From Typhlomys cinereus (taxonomy: Eukaryota > Chordata > Mammalia > Rodentia > Platacanthomyidae): a stretch of 64,000 nucleotides of DNA. Shown here one piece after another: positions 23,040 through 33,962 of this stretch. Location: assembly GCA_023101885.1 (NCBI GenBank), contig JALPQD010000004.1, positions 11,119,688 through 11,183,687 on the forward strand. Direction: 5' to 3'. The notes under the pieces are model-generated. The model saw only the letters and a program-made list of their open reading frames with translations, was not told the origin of the DNA and ran no database searches. A program made the position numbers and the translations under genes. The first letter of the stretch is position 1; each line of letters starts with the position of its first letter.

Positions 23040-23329
23040 TGAGGTTATTAGACTGTTAGTACATCAATTAAATCAGTTTTAGTAGACAGGGGGTGTCTTA
23101 CCTGGTCTGCGAGTGAATGAACATGTGTTCACAGCATGTGGAAGGGGAGGAGGGGCTAAAATGATAGACGGGCTTTACCTGGGACCCGGGGCGTGGCCAT
23201 TAGTCCACTCAAGCCCTGGCCAGCTTTAGTGCTGTTCAGGCTGGATGGTGGGAGGGGCTGGGAGGAGTGGGCCACTTGGGTTTTGGTGAGGAGTACCTGG
23301 GAAGCAGGGTGAGCGAGCATGCATTCAGC
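23040..23329 (-). promoter_or_regulatory. 5' UTR/promoter region of L1-A
   Basis: GC-richer block at the 5' end of L1-A, just inside the TSD. It matches L1-B up to 'cagggggtg' (about 23092 here, 46930 there) and is unrelated to it beyond. It holds several GGGAGGGG-type runs. Promoter role is inferred from position. Confidence 0.6.
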
Positions 23330-23344
23330 AAACTGTAGAATCTT

Positions 23345-23850
23345 AATAAGGATTAGGGCCTCATTAAACAGGGACCAGGGCAGCTTTCCCAAGCAGACTT
23401 TGAAAACATCTGCTCCATTAACATTATAATAGCCCCTCAAAAAAGTCTAGTTATATCCAATTTTATGTATAATTCTAAAACTGGACATTATATTAATGCC
23501 TTAGCCTTATAACCAATATTTTTAATTATGTATTAAAGAAGACAATTTTTCTTAAACACAGGAACATAATTACATTATCATGAAAATAAGAATATTCAGT
23601 AATAGTTTCTGAATTCTGGAGGGATAAGGCAAGGAAAAAGTGATAAATGCTAAATCTCTGTTTATAGACATGTAAACTATTAGCTTGTTGTGATTATTGA
23701 GTACTTAAGAAAGATGTGAAAGGAATTCCTTATAACCAGAAAGCAGAACATTAAAACATTAGCAATATTTTAAATAAAACCTATGATCATTCTTCATAAG
23801 TTCTCTTAGGCCTGTGTAATTATTTATTTTCTACTTGATCTGCTTGCATA
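23345..23850. other. Sequence without recognised features
   Basis: AT-rich flank of L1-A with no recognised repeat. It ends in a pyrimidine-rich tract ('tatttattttctacttgatc') next to an AG, discussed with the exon-like segment that follows. Confidence 0.4.
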
Positions 23851-23851
23851 G

Positions 23852-24120
23852 ATGATCCATGAACTTATTAGTATCTCTATGAAAGTTACAGAAATCCTTG
23901 TTCAGTCCAAGGGTATGATGTCCAAATTATTTAAATACTACCATCAATATGGTGCTTCAGTCCCTAGCATCTGCCTTGGGTCTCCTAAACAGTGTCTGTT
24001 GATGAAGATGAAGTACTTGTGCATGCAGTTTATTGAAAGTACTTTCAGAGATTCACCAGAGCAAAATGCAAAGCTGCCTAGCAACAATGACTTAAAACGG
24101 CCACAATTAAAACTTCCGGT
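23852..24120 (+). CDS. Candidate exon of an unidentified gene or transcript
   Basis: A 269-bp open stretch lies between an acceptor-like site (pyrimidine tract then 'gcttgcatag' at about 23851) and a donor-like 'ccggtgagtgtt' at about 24118. The frame beginning at the ATG directly after the AG is open throughout and encodes a mixed-composition peptide with no repeats, including 'SPEQNAKLPSNNDLKRPQ'. The protein is not recognised, and no domain was seen. Chance is quite possible; the call rests on frame length and two splice-like signals. Confidence 0.25.
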
Positions 24121-24179
24121 GAGTGTTTACTTAAAAATTTTTTAATATTTGATTTTTTTCACATTTGGTTACCTTTCCT

Positions 24180-24245
24180 TTTAGTCCCCCAGTCCTTGGA
24201 TTAATCCCAGGGCTTTGCACAGGGTAAACAATGTTCAACTGCTGA
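24180..24245 (-). mobile_element. Possible ID-like SINE remnant, antisense
   Basis: The pattern 'ttggattaatcccagggctt' followed by 'tgcacagggtaaacaatg' resembles an inverted ID element (reverse B box, then 'tgcacatgctaggcaagc'), strongly diverged. Confidence 0.35.
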
Positions 24246-25083
24246 TTTATATTCTCATACAGTATTTTTAACCATTGAAATTATAACTACTGTTTATTGT
24301 CAAACAAAGGAACACAAGAGCACATGAAAAGCAGAGACATTGACAAATTTTCAGGAACTATATTTAAGTTCTTAAACATTACAATAATATATCATCCATA
24401 CAAATACAATAGGAAAAGTTGAGCATCTCTTATTAGACATTATTTCCCATACCATTCAACATATCAAGTGCATGTACCTTCTACAATGCATTTGATATTA
24501 ATAATATGCACACACAGTTATGTAAAATTATATTAAGATGGTAAATAGGAGATTTTCCCTAAAAGTTCACTTGACCCAGTTTGCTCAATTGCATATTCAT
24601 TCAAAACTGATTCAGGACAGATTGTCTTGATCTTAGGGCAAACCTGTTTTCTATGAATGAATAAAGAGAAAGCTATGTTACCTGTATTAATATTTTTGGC
24701 AATTCTACTTATTTAACAAAAAGGCAGTCACTCAAACCATATTATCCTAAGTTATTGGTTTGGATCCAAAGTAATTAGGTTTTTGGCCCGTATTTTGTCA
24801 TTTTTTCCTCATACAACTCATGTTGGACTAATCCCAATAAGTAGTTATTTTAAAATTCTAATCAGTGTAATTTCCTAACCTCAGCTTCAGAGCTCCTGGC
24901 CTATAATTCCCTAACTGAGAATCTGAATGACTTTACAGATTTTTTTTTTTTTGCATCTAGGTAAGTGCTCAGCTGTCACTTCACAGAGTTAAACTGATAA
25001 TCAGCATTGTCCAGCTTCATTGATTTCAGAACATATGCACAAGTTATGCGGCATAACGTGATACTAATTTGCATGGATTTCAG

Positions 25084-25299
25084 GTGACAAATGGACAAGG
25101 TGGACCCTTGGGAGACTTTTTCACAGAAACTTGGTATATAGGCCCTACAGCTCTGCAGCTCGGCAACGAAGGATGGATACATCTTGGAAGCAACGACTCT
25201 CCTATTTCAGAACTAAATTCAGGACAGCTCCAGAAAGCAGAGGGGAGTCAATTGCATGCCACATTATTCAACATCCAGAGCAAATGTATCTATATATGA
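25084..25299 (+). CDS. Candidate second exon of the unidentified transcript
   Basis: Preceded by 'ttgcatggatttcag' (acceptor-like, ending at 25083) and open in the frame continuing phase 0 from the upstream candidate, up to a TGA at 25297-25299. The peptide contains 'GGPLGDFFTETWYIGPTAL'. An alternative frame is open even longer (to 25412). No polyadenylation signal was identified close by. Low-confidence candidate, not recognised. Confidence 0.2.
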   Translation: MTNGQGGPLGDFFTETWYIGPTALQLGNEGWIHLGSNDSPISELNSGQLQKAEGSQLHATLFNIQSKCIYI

Positions 25300-25414
25300 A
25301 ATATAATACAGGGAAATTTCCTGGAGCAGGGAGAGGGATGCTGCTTGGAGAAGTGTATGAAATGCTTGTTTGGATCAGGCATGAGATATGTCAATCACAT
25401 CTGAGACTCTAGGG

Positions 25415-26520
25415 AAGACACTTGGTGAGAAGATAAATGAGATAGAGAGCTAAATACTTGATAGTCATTGAGGTAGGAAGGGGAGACAAGGAACACAGCA
25501 GTAAACTATGAGTGTTGTTTGTACCTGTAATTGAAGACCATCAAGATGCTTATATGCTTAGTTATAATTTATTTTATGATACACTCTCTGATTCGCCTGA
25601 CTATATCAGTGTAGTAATTTGATATTTACAGATTTCTAGACTCCCAAATTTGCTGCTACTCTTGTAGAAGCATTCAAGTTTTCTTTTGCTTGTACTTTTT
25701 TAAGTGGAGAAAATGATCCTAGGACCCAGAAGTCTGAATTTAAATTCCACATGCTGGAGTGTGAGAGACAGGATTGAAAACTGAAAACTTAAGTCAATCT
25801 TGATTGGCAGCACATTGCAATGTCTAAACTGTGGACATCTTCAGTGGTCAAATTCTAGGTTTCAAAGTTAGCACCTCATATAATGTGTTTTGCCTTCTCT
25901 AAAACACCCACAGATGATTTGTTCTTATCTGTTCCCTAAATGGCCCTTCAGTCACTCATCACCAGCAGTGACTTACTTTGCCTTATGTGTATTTGAGCAC
26001 ACCATGCAGCAGCCTTGTCCTCTTTGCTACTATTGCTCTGAAGACACATTTCAGGGCTGGTGCTGAGGATCCTGGAAGCTTCTAATAGGAAATGAACAAC
26101 CTCCTAAATTTCGTTTTGTAGTTTCACTCGGATGTACATATCTCATCCATGTTCTGAACAGTCATTTTATGCATTTCTCTACCTGCCTCTTAAAATTTAA
26201 TGTATGAGAATACTTAACAGAATTCAGTGAAAGAGAATACTCAATAAGAAGATATTTTAAATTCTAATCAGTATAATTACTTAATCTTAGCCTCAGGACT
26301 ATTAGCCTATAATTCCCTAACTTGAAATAGCATTGAATTTTGTTTTATTTAATTAGCAATGACAAAAGTTGAATTTTCATCTTTGCCATCTCGTGGATAT
26401 CTTATTCCTTACATGTAAGATTGCATCACATAATTGTGAATGCAAATATTTAAGAAAGAATTTGCTATTAGTTGCATGGTCTGATAGGATTCTGTTTATT
26501 TTGTTTCCTGGAATTGTAAT
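25415..26520. other. Sequence without recognised features
   Basis: No repeat landmark or coding frame recognised. It may be unique intronic or intergenic DNA. Confidence 0.4.
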
Positions 26521-26524
26521 GCAT

Positions 26525-26575
26525 TAGTTACTTGTATTGCTATGACAAATACCTTGACAAAACAACTTAAAATTA
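26525..26575 (-). repeat. URR1-like end fragment
   Basis: 'gtattgctatgacaaatac' resembles the inverted end of URR1-like elements ('tattgctgtgataaaaca' type). Only about 50 bp are recognisable. Confidence 0.3.
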
Positions 26576-26577
26576 CA

Positions 26578-26890
26578 TAGAAAAGATCTAAGTATGAAAA
26601 AAATCTTGATATAAGAAGTGTCTAGATCTGAAAAATATATTTAGATTTGAAAATTATATCCATGTCTGAAATATTTTCTCTATGTACAAAATACATATAC
26701 ATAGATATGAAATAATATATCTATATATGGAATATACCCATATATGAAATATATTTGGGTATAATATACAACTACAGATAAAATACAATTTAGATATGAA
26801 ATATATCTAGGGATGAAATATATTATCTGAATATGAAATCTATCTAGGTATGAAATTTATCATCTACATATGAAATATATTTATATGTGG
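26578..26890. repeat. Degenerate AT-rich tandem array
   Basis: Repeated variants of a ~16-20 bp unit resembling 'tagatatgaaatatatct' occur at least 12 times with many substitutions and spacing changes. It is not a simple dinucleotide run; it looks like an old minisatellite. Confidence 0.7.
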
Positions 26891-27625
26891 GATACCATTA
26901 TGGCACTTTACATGCACATCTTCATTTAATTTCACATCACTGTAAGAATCACTGCATTACTACTCATCTATCAACAAACTGACGCCCAGAATAGATAAGT
27001 CATTTCCACAGGGGCTACATCTAATAGCTAATCAGAGAGGGATTGAGGGTTGGCCTGATTTGCACATCTTAGTGCCTGTCCTATAAGCTCATCTATGGCT
27101 GAATGAATCTGCAATGAGCCTCATCCAAACAGCTCTAGCGAAGAGATCAGTCCTATTGTCATGTGTACTGTCAGAGGCATAGGGCTTTACAGGCAGCATT
27201 AGGAAATCAGGTGCACAGCAGAAGGTAGGACAAGAACATAATGAGCAGAGGATTGGAGGGAAGCTCAGTGAAAAACACCAGGTGGTGGAAAGCCTTGTCA
27301 CTAAAACCAAAGAGTCATGGAAGGACATTATGCAAATGAATTCAGTCCTAGGTTTGCTTTTCAGAAAAGCCACTCTGGCTTCCATACAGACATGGTTAGC
27401 AGAGGGGTCAGACAGGAGTCAGGAGAATTAATTAGCAAAAGATTCCTGGAAACCAGAGGAGCATGGATAGACTCAAATCTAGAGTGTTTCTTCAATGTGA
27501 TTTTTCATGTCTGTGAAAGTTTAAATCTGAAATGTCCTCTATAGGGCTCGAGTGTTCTAACACTTGTTTTTCAGTTCAGGGTGCTGTTTTGGGAAGTTAT
27601 AGGACCTTTAGGATATGGAATTTGT
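26890..27625. other. Sequence without recognised features
   Basis: The opposite-strand overlapping open frames at 27089-27544 show no known motif. Repeat origin not recognised. Confidence 0.35.
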
Positions 27626-27627
27626 GA

Positions 27628-28078
27628 TAGTTGATCCTGGTTGTCAACTTGACCACACCTGGTATTAAGAGATCAGCTGCTAAATCACCTGAAGAGTTTA
27701 TCTAGATCAATATATTTCCAGTACAACGATCAGCCCTAAATCTGGATGAAATCTCCCAGTAGAAGACCAGATAAAAGGAACCATAAGACAAAAGAGCTCA
27801 GAAAGACTCTCTTGCCCTGTGTTAGGAAACTCTTCTTCCCTCCTGACATTGGGCTTCTTCAACCCTCCAACTCTTCAACATGACTGAAGACTCTCCAGGA
27901 ATCCTCCAGCCTTCAAAAGCCACCAGCTGGACTTGTGGACTGAGCAGCTACTGGCAGCCATTGTTGTACTACTCTGGCAGTATTTCATAAGTTAATCCAA
28001 TAAATGCCTTTTTTTTTTTTTGTATATTCATTCTGTTGGTTTGTGGCTCTAGAGAACCCTGACTAATACAGAACCTCA
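27628..28078 (+). repeat. URR1-related repeat, apparently complete
   Basis: Both ends are visible: 'gttgatcctggttgtcaact' on the left and 'ctagagaaccctgactaata' on the right, with an AATAAA motif at about 27999-28004 and an internal T run. It differs internally from the 3285-type copies, so it belongs to another subfamily. DNA-transposon origin is inferred. Confidence 0.5.
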
Positions 28079-28079
28079 C

Positions 28080-28320
28080 TAGCAGATATGGGTCACTAGA
28101 ACTTGAAGATATTACCCATTTCTGGTTAATACCTGAATTCCCTGTTTGCCGTCCATTGAGATGTAAGAAGCCATAGCTACAGCTCCCATTACCCCAGAGT
28201 GGTTGATGGTGGACTGTTATCCCTGAAACCATGAACTGAAATAAATCTTTCCTCTGTGAAGTTACTCCTGCCAGGCATTTTTGTTGCAGCAATAAGAAAG
28301 AAAAGTAGCTATTATAGTAC
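28080..28320 (+). repeat. URR1-like 3' half
   Basis: Contains 'gaaccatgaactgaaataaa', then 'ttttgttgcagcaataagaa' and 'aaagtagctattatag', which match the right half of the URR1-like layout. It directly follows another family member. Confidence 0.45.
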
Positions 28321-28958
28321 ACAGGTAAATGGTGATGACTCAGAGGGAACAGGAAGATAGGCTTGGAAAGAGCGGGCTCGATCATGGGTTTCTGGGTCCA
28401 AATTATCAGTTCTGAAGTCATTGTGCCCACCAAGTAGCAGAAGAACTGTGTCCGTAATTCCATGAACATCTAGTTAAGGAAATAGTTCTGCCTCAAGGTG
28501 ACTTGTGACTGGGTTCAGGTAGTTTGGGTACAGCTACCCCATATGGAGTGAGGAATTCATGGGGCTGCAGATAGAAGGTAGGCAGTCAAGTCATAGCAGA
28601 AACCATATTTAAAGACTGAAAGATGCTGACAAGGAAGAGGCCAAAGAGAATCCTATCTCAGTTGCCAAGACAAGAATTTTCAGTGGCCAGGACAATCAAC
28701 AACCTAGATTCTTGGTAAAGTCAAAATAAGGATAGAAGAGATGTCATGAGATCTGTAGTTCAGGAGGACCTAAGGACAGTTTGGGGTGTTGGGAAGATAA
28801 GACTACAGAGTGGCCATGCTTGCCAAGGCTGAGAGAAAGTAGGAACCACCATCTCAAAGGACTCTTAATGAAAGTGATAGCAGGCCCAGTGAACTTTAGA
28901 CTATACCTCTGTCTTTCACAGGCATTCTGATCTGAAGTCCTGTCCTCAAAAATGCTAG

Positions 28959-28960
<2 letters not shown>
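28320..28960. other. Sequence without recognised features
   Basis: Moderate GC. The open frame at 27969-28469 (minus, 166 aa) crosses two repeats and has no domain. No exon evidence. Confidence 0.4.

Positions 28961-28961
<1 letters not shown>

Positions 28962-28999
<38 letters not shown>
28962..28999. repeat. (CA)n microsatellite
   Basis: About 19 CA units. Cys-Val repeats in the antisense frames derive from it. Confidence 0.95.
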
Positions 29000-29004
<5 letters not shown>

Positions 29005-29570
29005 TTTTCACAGGTGTGCAATCCAGCATCAATCCTGAAACATGTCTCTTGAAGTAATAATAACATATAGCATGAGGTTGTGTGCTTAAGTGTACAAAGG
29101 ACAAAGTGAGTCAATGCCAGTGATGAATGGCTGAGGGACCGCTGACAATTTTTACATGTAGTTAATACTGCATATCTCAATGCATATGCGAAGACTAAAT
29201 GTAACAATAAATAGATATAGCCATGAAACATATTGTAGACATGAAGCTAAATTAAATAATTTAATATTTTTCTTCTCCTCAGAAATCCACAGATGAGCTA
29301 TCTAGTATGACATGCACATTGAGAAATAGCTGTGTGGTCATTGGTAGGTTTCCTATGTGCTAGTGTATGTTCCATGCAATTGCAGGCTACACTAATAAGA
29401 CTCAAAGGGATAGTTAAAAAGAGTTCATGAAGTTCATGGAAAGTAGAACATGCTGGGGAGTTGGAGGACTGGGAGCTTGATTTGGAGTTGGACACAGTTA
29501 ATATTCATTTAAAATCCATGACATTTCCAAGAATAAATAAAATTCATATTTGAAAAGAATATTTTGCTTT
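29000..29570. other. Sequence without recognised features
   Basis: No coding or repeat landmark. Contains small direct repeats ('agttcatgaagttcatgg') only. Confidence 0.35.
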
Positions 29571-29574
29571 AGGC

Positions 29575-29800
29575 AGCTACTGAGATGGCCAACGGAGTGT
29601 GTAAATATTGCTTTCCAACAACCAGAAGGACATGAGCTTTATGCTCAGTGCCCACATTAAATGACAGCCACAGAGACTCACACTTGCAATCCCAGCACTG
29701 GGAAGGAAGAGACAGGAGGATCCCTGGGGCTTATGTGTGGTCAGTCTAGCCAATCAGTGAACTCCAGATTCAGTGAGAGACTATCTCAAAAAATAATCTG
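29575..29800 (+). mobile_element. Composite rodent SINE, old copy
   Basis: The head 'ctactgagatggccaacgg' precedes a B1-related right part: 'cttgcaatcccagcactggg', 'aggaggatccctggggct', and 'gagagactatctcaaaaaa'. This resembles rodent composite SINEs with B1 monomer similarity. Exact subfamily uncertain. Confidence 0.55.
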
Positions 29801-30002
29801 GAGAAACTATTGAGCAGGGTAGCTGACATCAACTTTTGTCTTCACAGATGATAGATAAGAATGTACACCATCACAGAATCACAGATATATTTGTAAACAC
29901 CGCAAAATAAAAGTTTATTAATCTAAAAGTATTAATCTAAAAGTTTTTCTTTAAATAGAATTGCCATCTACATCCAGTAGGATGATTCCATGGGGAGAGG
30001 TG

Positions 30003-30124
30003 ATTAGTACAAACACGATGGGTTGAGTTCAATCTCTAGAACTCACAAGTTACCAGCAGAGATCCAACTCCTGAAAGTTGTCCTTGATTTCCACAGAGTG
30101 TGGCATACATGGATCCACGCACTT

Positions 30125-30168
<44 letters not shown>
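30003..30168 (+). mobile_element. B3-like SINE with CA tail
   Basis: Shows 'gggttgagttcaatctctag', then 'gaaagttgtccttgatttcc' and 'catggatccacgcac', ending in about 21 CA units (30127-30168). This is the B3 order of tRNA head, middle block and CA tail. Left end eroded. Confidence 0.6.
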
Positions 30169-30171
<3 letters not shown>

Positions 30172-30179
30172 TAATTCAT

Positions 30180-30970
30180 TAAAAATACCAACTTGGTAAA
30201 TTTGAACAAATAACATGTATTCATGGTATCATCAGTACAGTCAAGTCACTAACTTTCTAAATTTCTCTCTCTCTCTCTGTTGTGTGTGTGTATGTGTATG
30301 TGTGTTAGAGGAGGATTTTTAGTGATTTTTTGAGAACACACTATCTACACACTATACATCATTTATACCTTAATGAAGCTTAAAGCAATAAAATAAGAAA
30401 AATACTGAACTTTATATTATGTTATGATAATGTATATTTTGATATATATTCCTTATCTCTAATTTATAAAAATCACTGTCAAACAGTTCATGTTCCAGAA
30501 TATCATATTTAAGGTAGTAGACAAATACTTCACACTCTATCTAATCAGATCCCAAACAAAATTCAGAGAATGTGTTTCTGCGAGATGTATCTTTCATACC
30601 TTAGGAAGTTTTCTTTCAAACAATAAGAAACACAGTACATTTAATGCAACATATAAGAATAAATATAAGAGGGAGAAAAATTCAAATCTCCCTCACCATG
30701 TCAGTTAATTTGCGGTCTGAATGAAGAGGAAACAAAATAAGAAAAACAAACTTATAACTTGGCAATTAGCAGGACAGTCTAAATAAGTAATAAATTCAAT
30801 ACATGCTGCTAAGGGAGGGAAATTTAGGATGATTTGCTAAAGAAATTCACAGTGGGAGAAAAATGTAAGCAGGTTCTGTGATCAAGAAGAAATTCTTGTG
30901 AATGCAGAAACAGGGGGAAAAAAAACATATTCCCAGGATGATGAGTAAAACTAAAGAAATGAATTAGAGA
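30180..30970. other. AT-rich sequence with a short CT/GT run
   Basis: (CT)n and (GT)n runs at about 30264-30305. Otherwise unremarkable; the open frame at 30490-30708 has no recognisable feature. Confidence 0.4.
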
Positions 30971-30971
30971 C

Positions 30972-32504
30972 AGAAATAGATGAAGCAATCTGTAAAGTCC
31001 ATTTCTTTCAGGGTTTGATTAAGTTCCAAAGTGTCTCTGTTAAGCTTGCTACATTGCTGGTGGGAATGCAGGCTCATACAGCCACTCTGGCGAGCCGTCT
31101 GGAGATTCTTAAAGAAATTAAAGATTGAAATGCCATATAACCCTGCTATTCCACTTTTGGGAATAACCCCCCATGCAGCAGAGGTTCACCTCGACAGCAC
31201 AAGTGCGACTATGTTCATAGCAGCACTGTTTACAATAGCAAAGTCATGGAATCAACCAAAATGTCCAACAGTTGACAAGTGGATAAGGAAACTGTGGTAC
31301 ATCTATACAATGGAGTACTACTCAGCCATCAAAAATGATGAATTACTAGAATTTGCTGGGAAATAGATGTCATTAGAAACAATTATATTAAGTGAAGTAT
31401 CCCAATCCCAGAAAGTTAAGTGCCGTATGTACTCCCTAATAGGTGGCTCCTAGTACCAAACTCACACAGCCCACATTGAGACACTCAAAGGTAAACCTAT
31501 GTAATATAGTAATTGCAAGGATTATGAACAGGAGGGATGGGGTTGGAAGGCCACACCAGACATAAGGAGAGAGGGGACCATGTTACAGCAGAAAAAAATC
31601 GGCCTCCAAGGAATGCAAGTAAGTAATGTGACACCTGGTTAAGTTCACAGACGTTCATTCCTGATCATGTACAACTGAGGGGGTATGATCTCACAAGAAG
31701 GGGAGGGCATATAGTCTGGCAGATGAAAGGTGATCATTTTGCAAATGGGTGACTGACCCCTCCCTCACCGAGGTTTCCTGCTTTTATTACATCTACCCTT
31801 GAATGTGCTATTATAACAAGACTCCAGTTTAACAGCTTTTTGTCTCTGACCAGGGGGTGACATACAGTGCCCATCAGGATGGAGTGAAGGGCATTGCAGG
31901 AGCAGCAAAACTGCAAAAGAAAATCAACAAACCACAATCCAGAACTTCAGAGACTCTATATCAACCACATAGAACTAGGCCAGCCTAATCTCCCCCCATC
32001 CTGAAGCTCAGGGACATTTGTGGAAGAGGGGGCAGTAAGATTGTAAGAGCAAAAGGATGGGAGGAGCAATGATTTGCAAGATTCTCCACACTAGTTAGGG
32101 CAGAAGCAATCATAATAGGTCTTTGCATGCCCCGTGCAATGTCCAACACACTATTTACCTCACAAAGTCTAGATCAGCTAAAGGCACCAAGATCCTTGGA
32201 GGCAAGGGATTGACAGCCACAGTAGTGTTCCTATGCTTAAGGGGAACACGAGAAAGGGTTCAGGGAAATGCCACTGGGTCCTTATATGTCATTGGAGAGG
32301 AGGACCAAGAGGAGAGTTAGGCATACACAATAAAGGATTCTCTGGGAATTGGTGGGGAGGCACTGGGGGATGGGGAGAGAGGGAGAGGGAGCAGGGGGTT
32401 CGGGGGGAGGAGGAGGGAGGGAGAGAGGGAACTGGTCTACCTATTAAGTTTGTATGAGCGGAAATAATAAAAAATGTATTAAAAAAAAAGAAATAGATGA
32501 AGCA
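30972..32504 (+). mobile_element. Young LINE-1 with 5' inversion (twin priming) and perfect TSD
   Basis: Flanked by perfect 16-bp repeats 'agaaatagatgaagca' (30972-30987 and 32489-32504). The main body (about 31048-32488) is sense L1: ORF2 C-terminus, full 3' UTR with G-rich tract, A tail. The first ~60 bp (30988-31047) are L1 in the opposite orientation, matching plus-strand bases 45078-45137 of antisense L1-B. The sense part begins at a point equal to about 42207 of L1-B. Some 2.87 kb of ORF2 is missing at the junction. Confidence 0.93.
31048..31366 (+). pseudogene. L1 ORF2 C-terminal fragment
   Basis: Open sense frame with '[18 protein letters not shown]', '[18 protein letters not shown]' and '[19 protein letters not shown]', the conserved C-terminal stretch of rodent ORF2p. 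It stops early (about 31366) at a nonsense codon after 'EFAGK'. A fragment of a dead insertion. Confidence 0.85.
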
Positions 32505-32727
32505 GGACAATTTTCCTTATGTTGGAGCTTAGTAGGAATCTATTAAGCACACTGGATTTCTTGAAGGAAAGTTTTTTGGTTGCTGAAGAATGACTGTTGA
32601 TACGTAAGCAGAAATCTGGTTAGGAACAGTGTTTTTCCTTTTTAGAATGGAAATAGAAGTTTTTGCACAATTCTGAGCTTGTATGACACTCAACAGATTT
32701 AAATTTATTTATTCTAAAAGCTATGCC

Positions 32728-33005
32728 TTTGGCTGGGGAGATGGTTCAGGGGTTTAAGCCTTTGTTTCACAAGCAAAGAGACCTGAGTTTATATCCCCAG
32801 ATATAATGGAAAAAATATTGAATTGATATAGTGATGGTCTGTAATTTCAGCTTTGGAAGGTAGAACCTGGGAAACCTATAGCAAAGCTATAAGTAGGTAA
32901 TTCAATAGGTTGATTCCTGATGTTACTCTTGGGACTCCACAGGCATGCACTCAAGTACACACACGCACACGCATGCACGCGCACACACACGCACATGCCC
33001 TGGTA
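32728..33005 (+). mobile_element. tRNA-headed SINE, older copy
   Basis: Starts 'tggctggggagatggttcag', has a B-box-like 'cctgagtttatatcccc', a family-typical 'gaaggtagaacctgggaaa', and ends in mixed CA/CG-rich repeats (32957-32999). More diverged than the copies with perfect duplications. Confidence 0.75.
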
Positions 33006-33009
33006 AAAA

Positions 33010-33960
33010 ACATATCCATAACTACTAAAGTTTATCTTTCCCTGAATTTAGGTTTAAATCAAAATGTATTTGTGTGAAAAATCTTTGGTATGGAATGTCC
33101 TGGAACATAGTCCAAGAACAATCAGTTTCTGTAGATGATTCCCCTGACTGTCACACTGTCCCTCCAGACGCATCACCTGTGTGACCTGACCATAGTCTGC
33201 TAAAATAATGTCTCATACCAAGATTACCTGCTGCCATCAGGGAGTCCAAAACCATAAGCCAACACACTGTGTAGGAGCACTCCTTAGTTACAAGACCCCC
33301 TTACTGTGAAAATTAGATTGAAATTCCTCATTTTTCCATACCCAATTTTTGCCTTTCCATCTAGTAAATGCTTTCACAGATTCTAGGAGGATGTCACAGT
33401 ATTGAGGAAAATGTGTTCTCCTCTGGCTTTCTAAGCCAAGTGAACTTGAGGATCTGAGCCAATCCTTTTTGTGTCCCATCAGAAAAATTGAGAAAGACTA
33501 AAGTAGGAAAAGGAAATGACACATTTGGTGACCCTTATGCTTATTGCAAATGGGGTCAGAGCCTGGGGAATCCTTACAAGCTGTACATGTCTTCAGTCCC
33601 TTGACTTGCTTTTTACTTTTTAATGTTACTTACTTTGTAGGAGGGTAGAAACATTTCTCTTCTACAAGGCTTAAAATTCAACTATAAAAAGGTTTCAAAA
33701 TAGCAAGCTTTTGACTGTACAGTCCACAGTGAGTAACTTGACTAGGGAGCTTTGTATGGTTCTACTGGCCCCATATGCTTCCGGTGCTCTGAACCTGGTA
33801 TTTCAAATACTTTCTCTTCTCTAGAGTCCTTTCATTCATGCTTGCAAATGCTTAAAAGATTTCCTGTGTCTGAACTATGGCAGCTCATAGCTGCAGCTTC
33901 AACCCACTTACAAACTAGCAAAGCATGAACCGGCCCTAAGATTGGAAGCAAGTCCCTCTC
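33010..33960. other. Sequence without recognised features
   Basis: No repeat landmark or convincing exon. Ends at the target duplication of the next L1. Confidence 0.4.
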
Positions 33961-33962
33961 TC

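Larger units (their letters stand above)
16338..23344 (-). mobile_element. L1-A: full-length, inactivated LINE-1, antisense, with TSD
   Basis: The element occupies 16353-23329. Direct repeats 'aaactgtggaatctt' (16338-16352) and 'aaactgtagaatctt' (23330-23344) differ at one base and define both ends. In sense order (right to left): 5' UTR (about 22760-23329), ORF1 (about 21880-22760), ORF2 (about 21790 down to 17355), and a 3' UTR to 16353 with a G-rich tract. The element contains a SINE (19212-19517) and a reverse-transcribed mRNA tail (about 21421-21685). Both ORFs are broken by shifts and stops. Base 17702 is an N. Confidence 0.93.

Noticed and set aside
27969..28469. A 166-residue minus-strand frame, the longest outside L1-rich regions after the repeat artefacts.
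   Set aside because: It runs through the ends of two URR1-like repeats in antisense, ends in a poly-Lys stretch from a T run, and has no domain.
31734..31937. An open frame almost the same as one at 41320-41523 (antisense to the L1), suggesting a conserved antisense protein.
   Set aside because: Both lie in L1 3' UTRs of closely related copies, so their similarity reflects recent common origin. There is no sign of coding selection.
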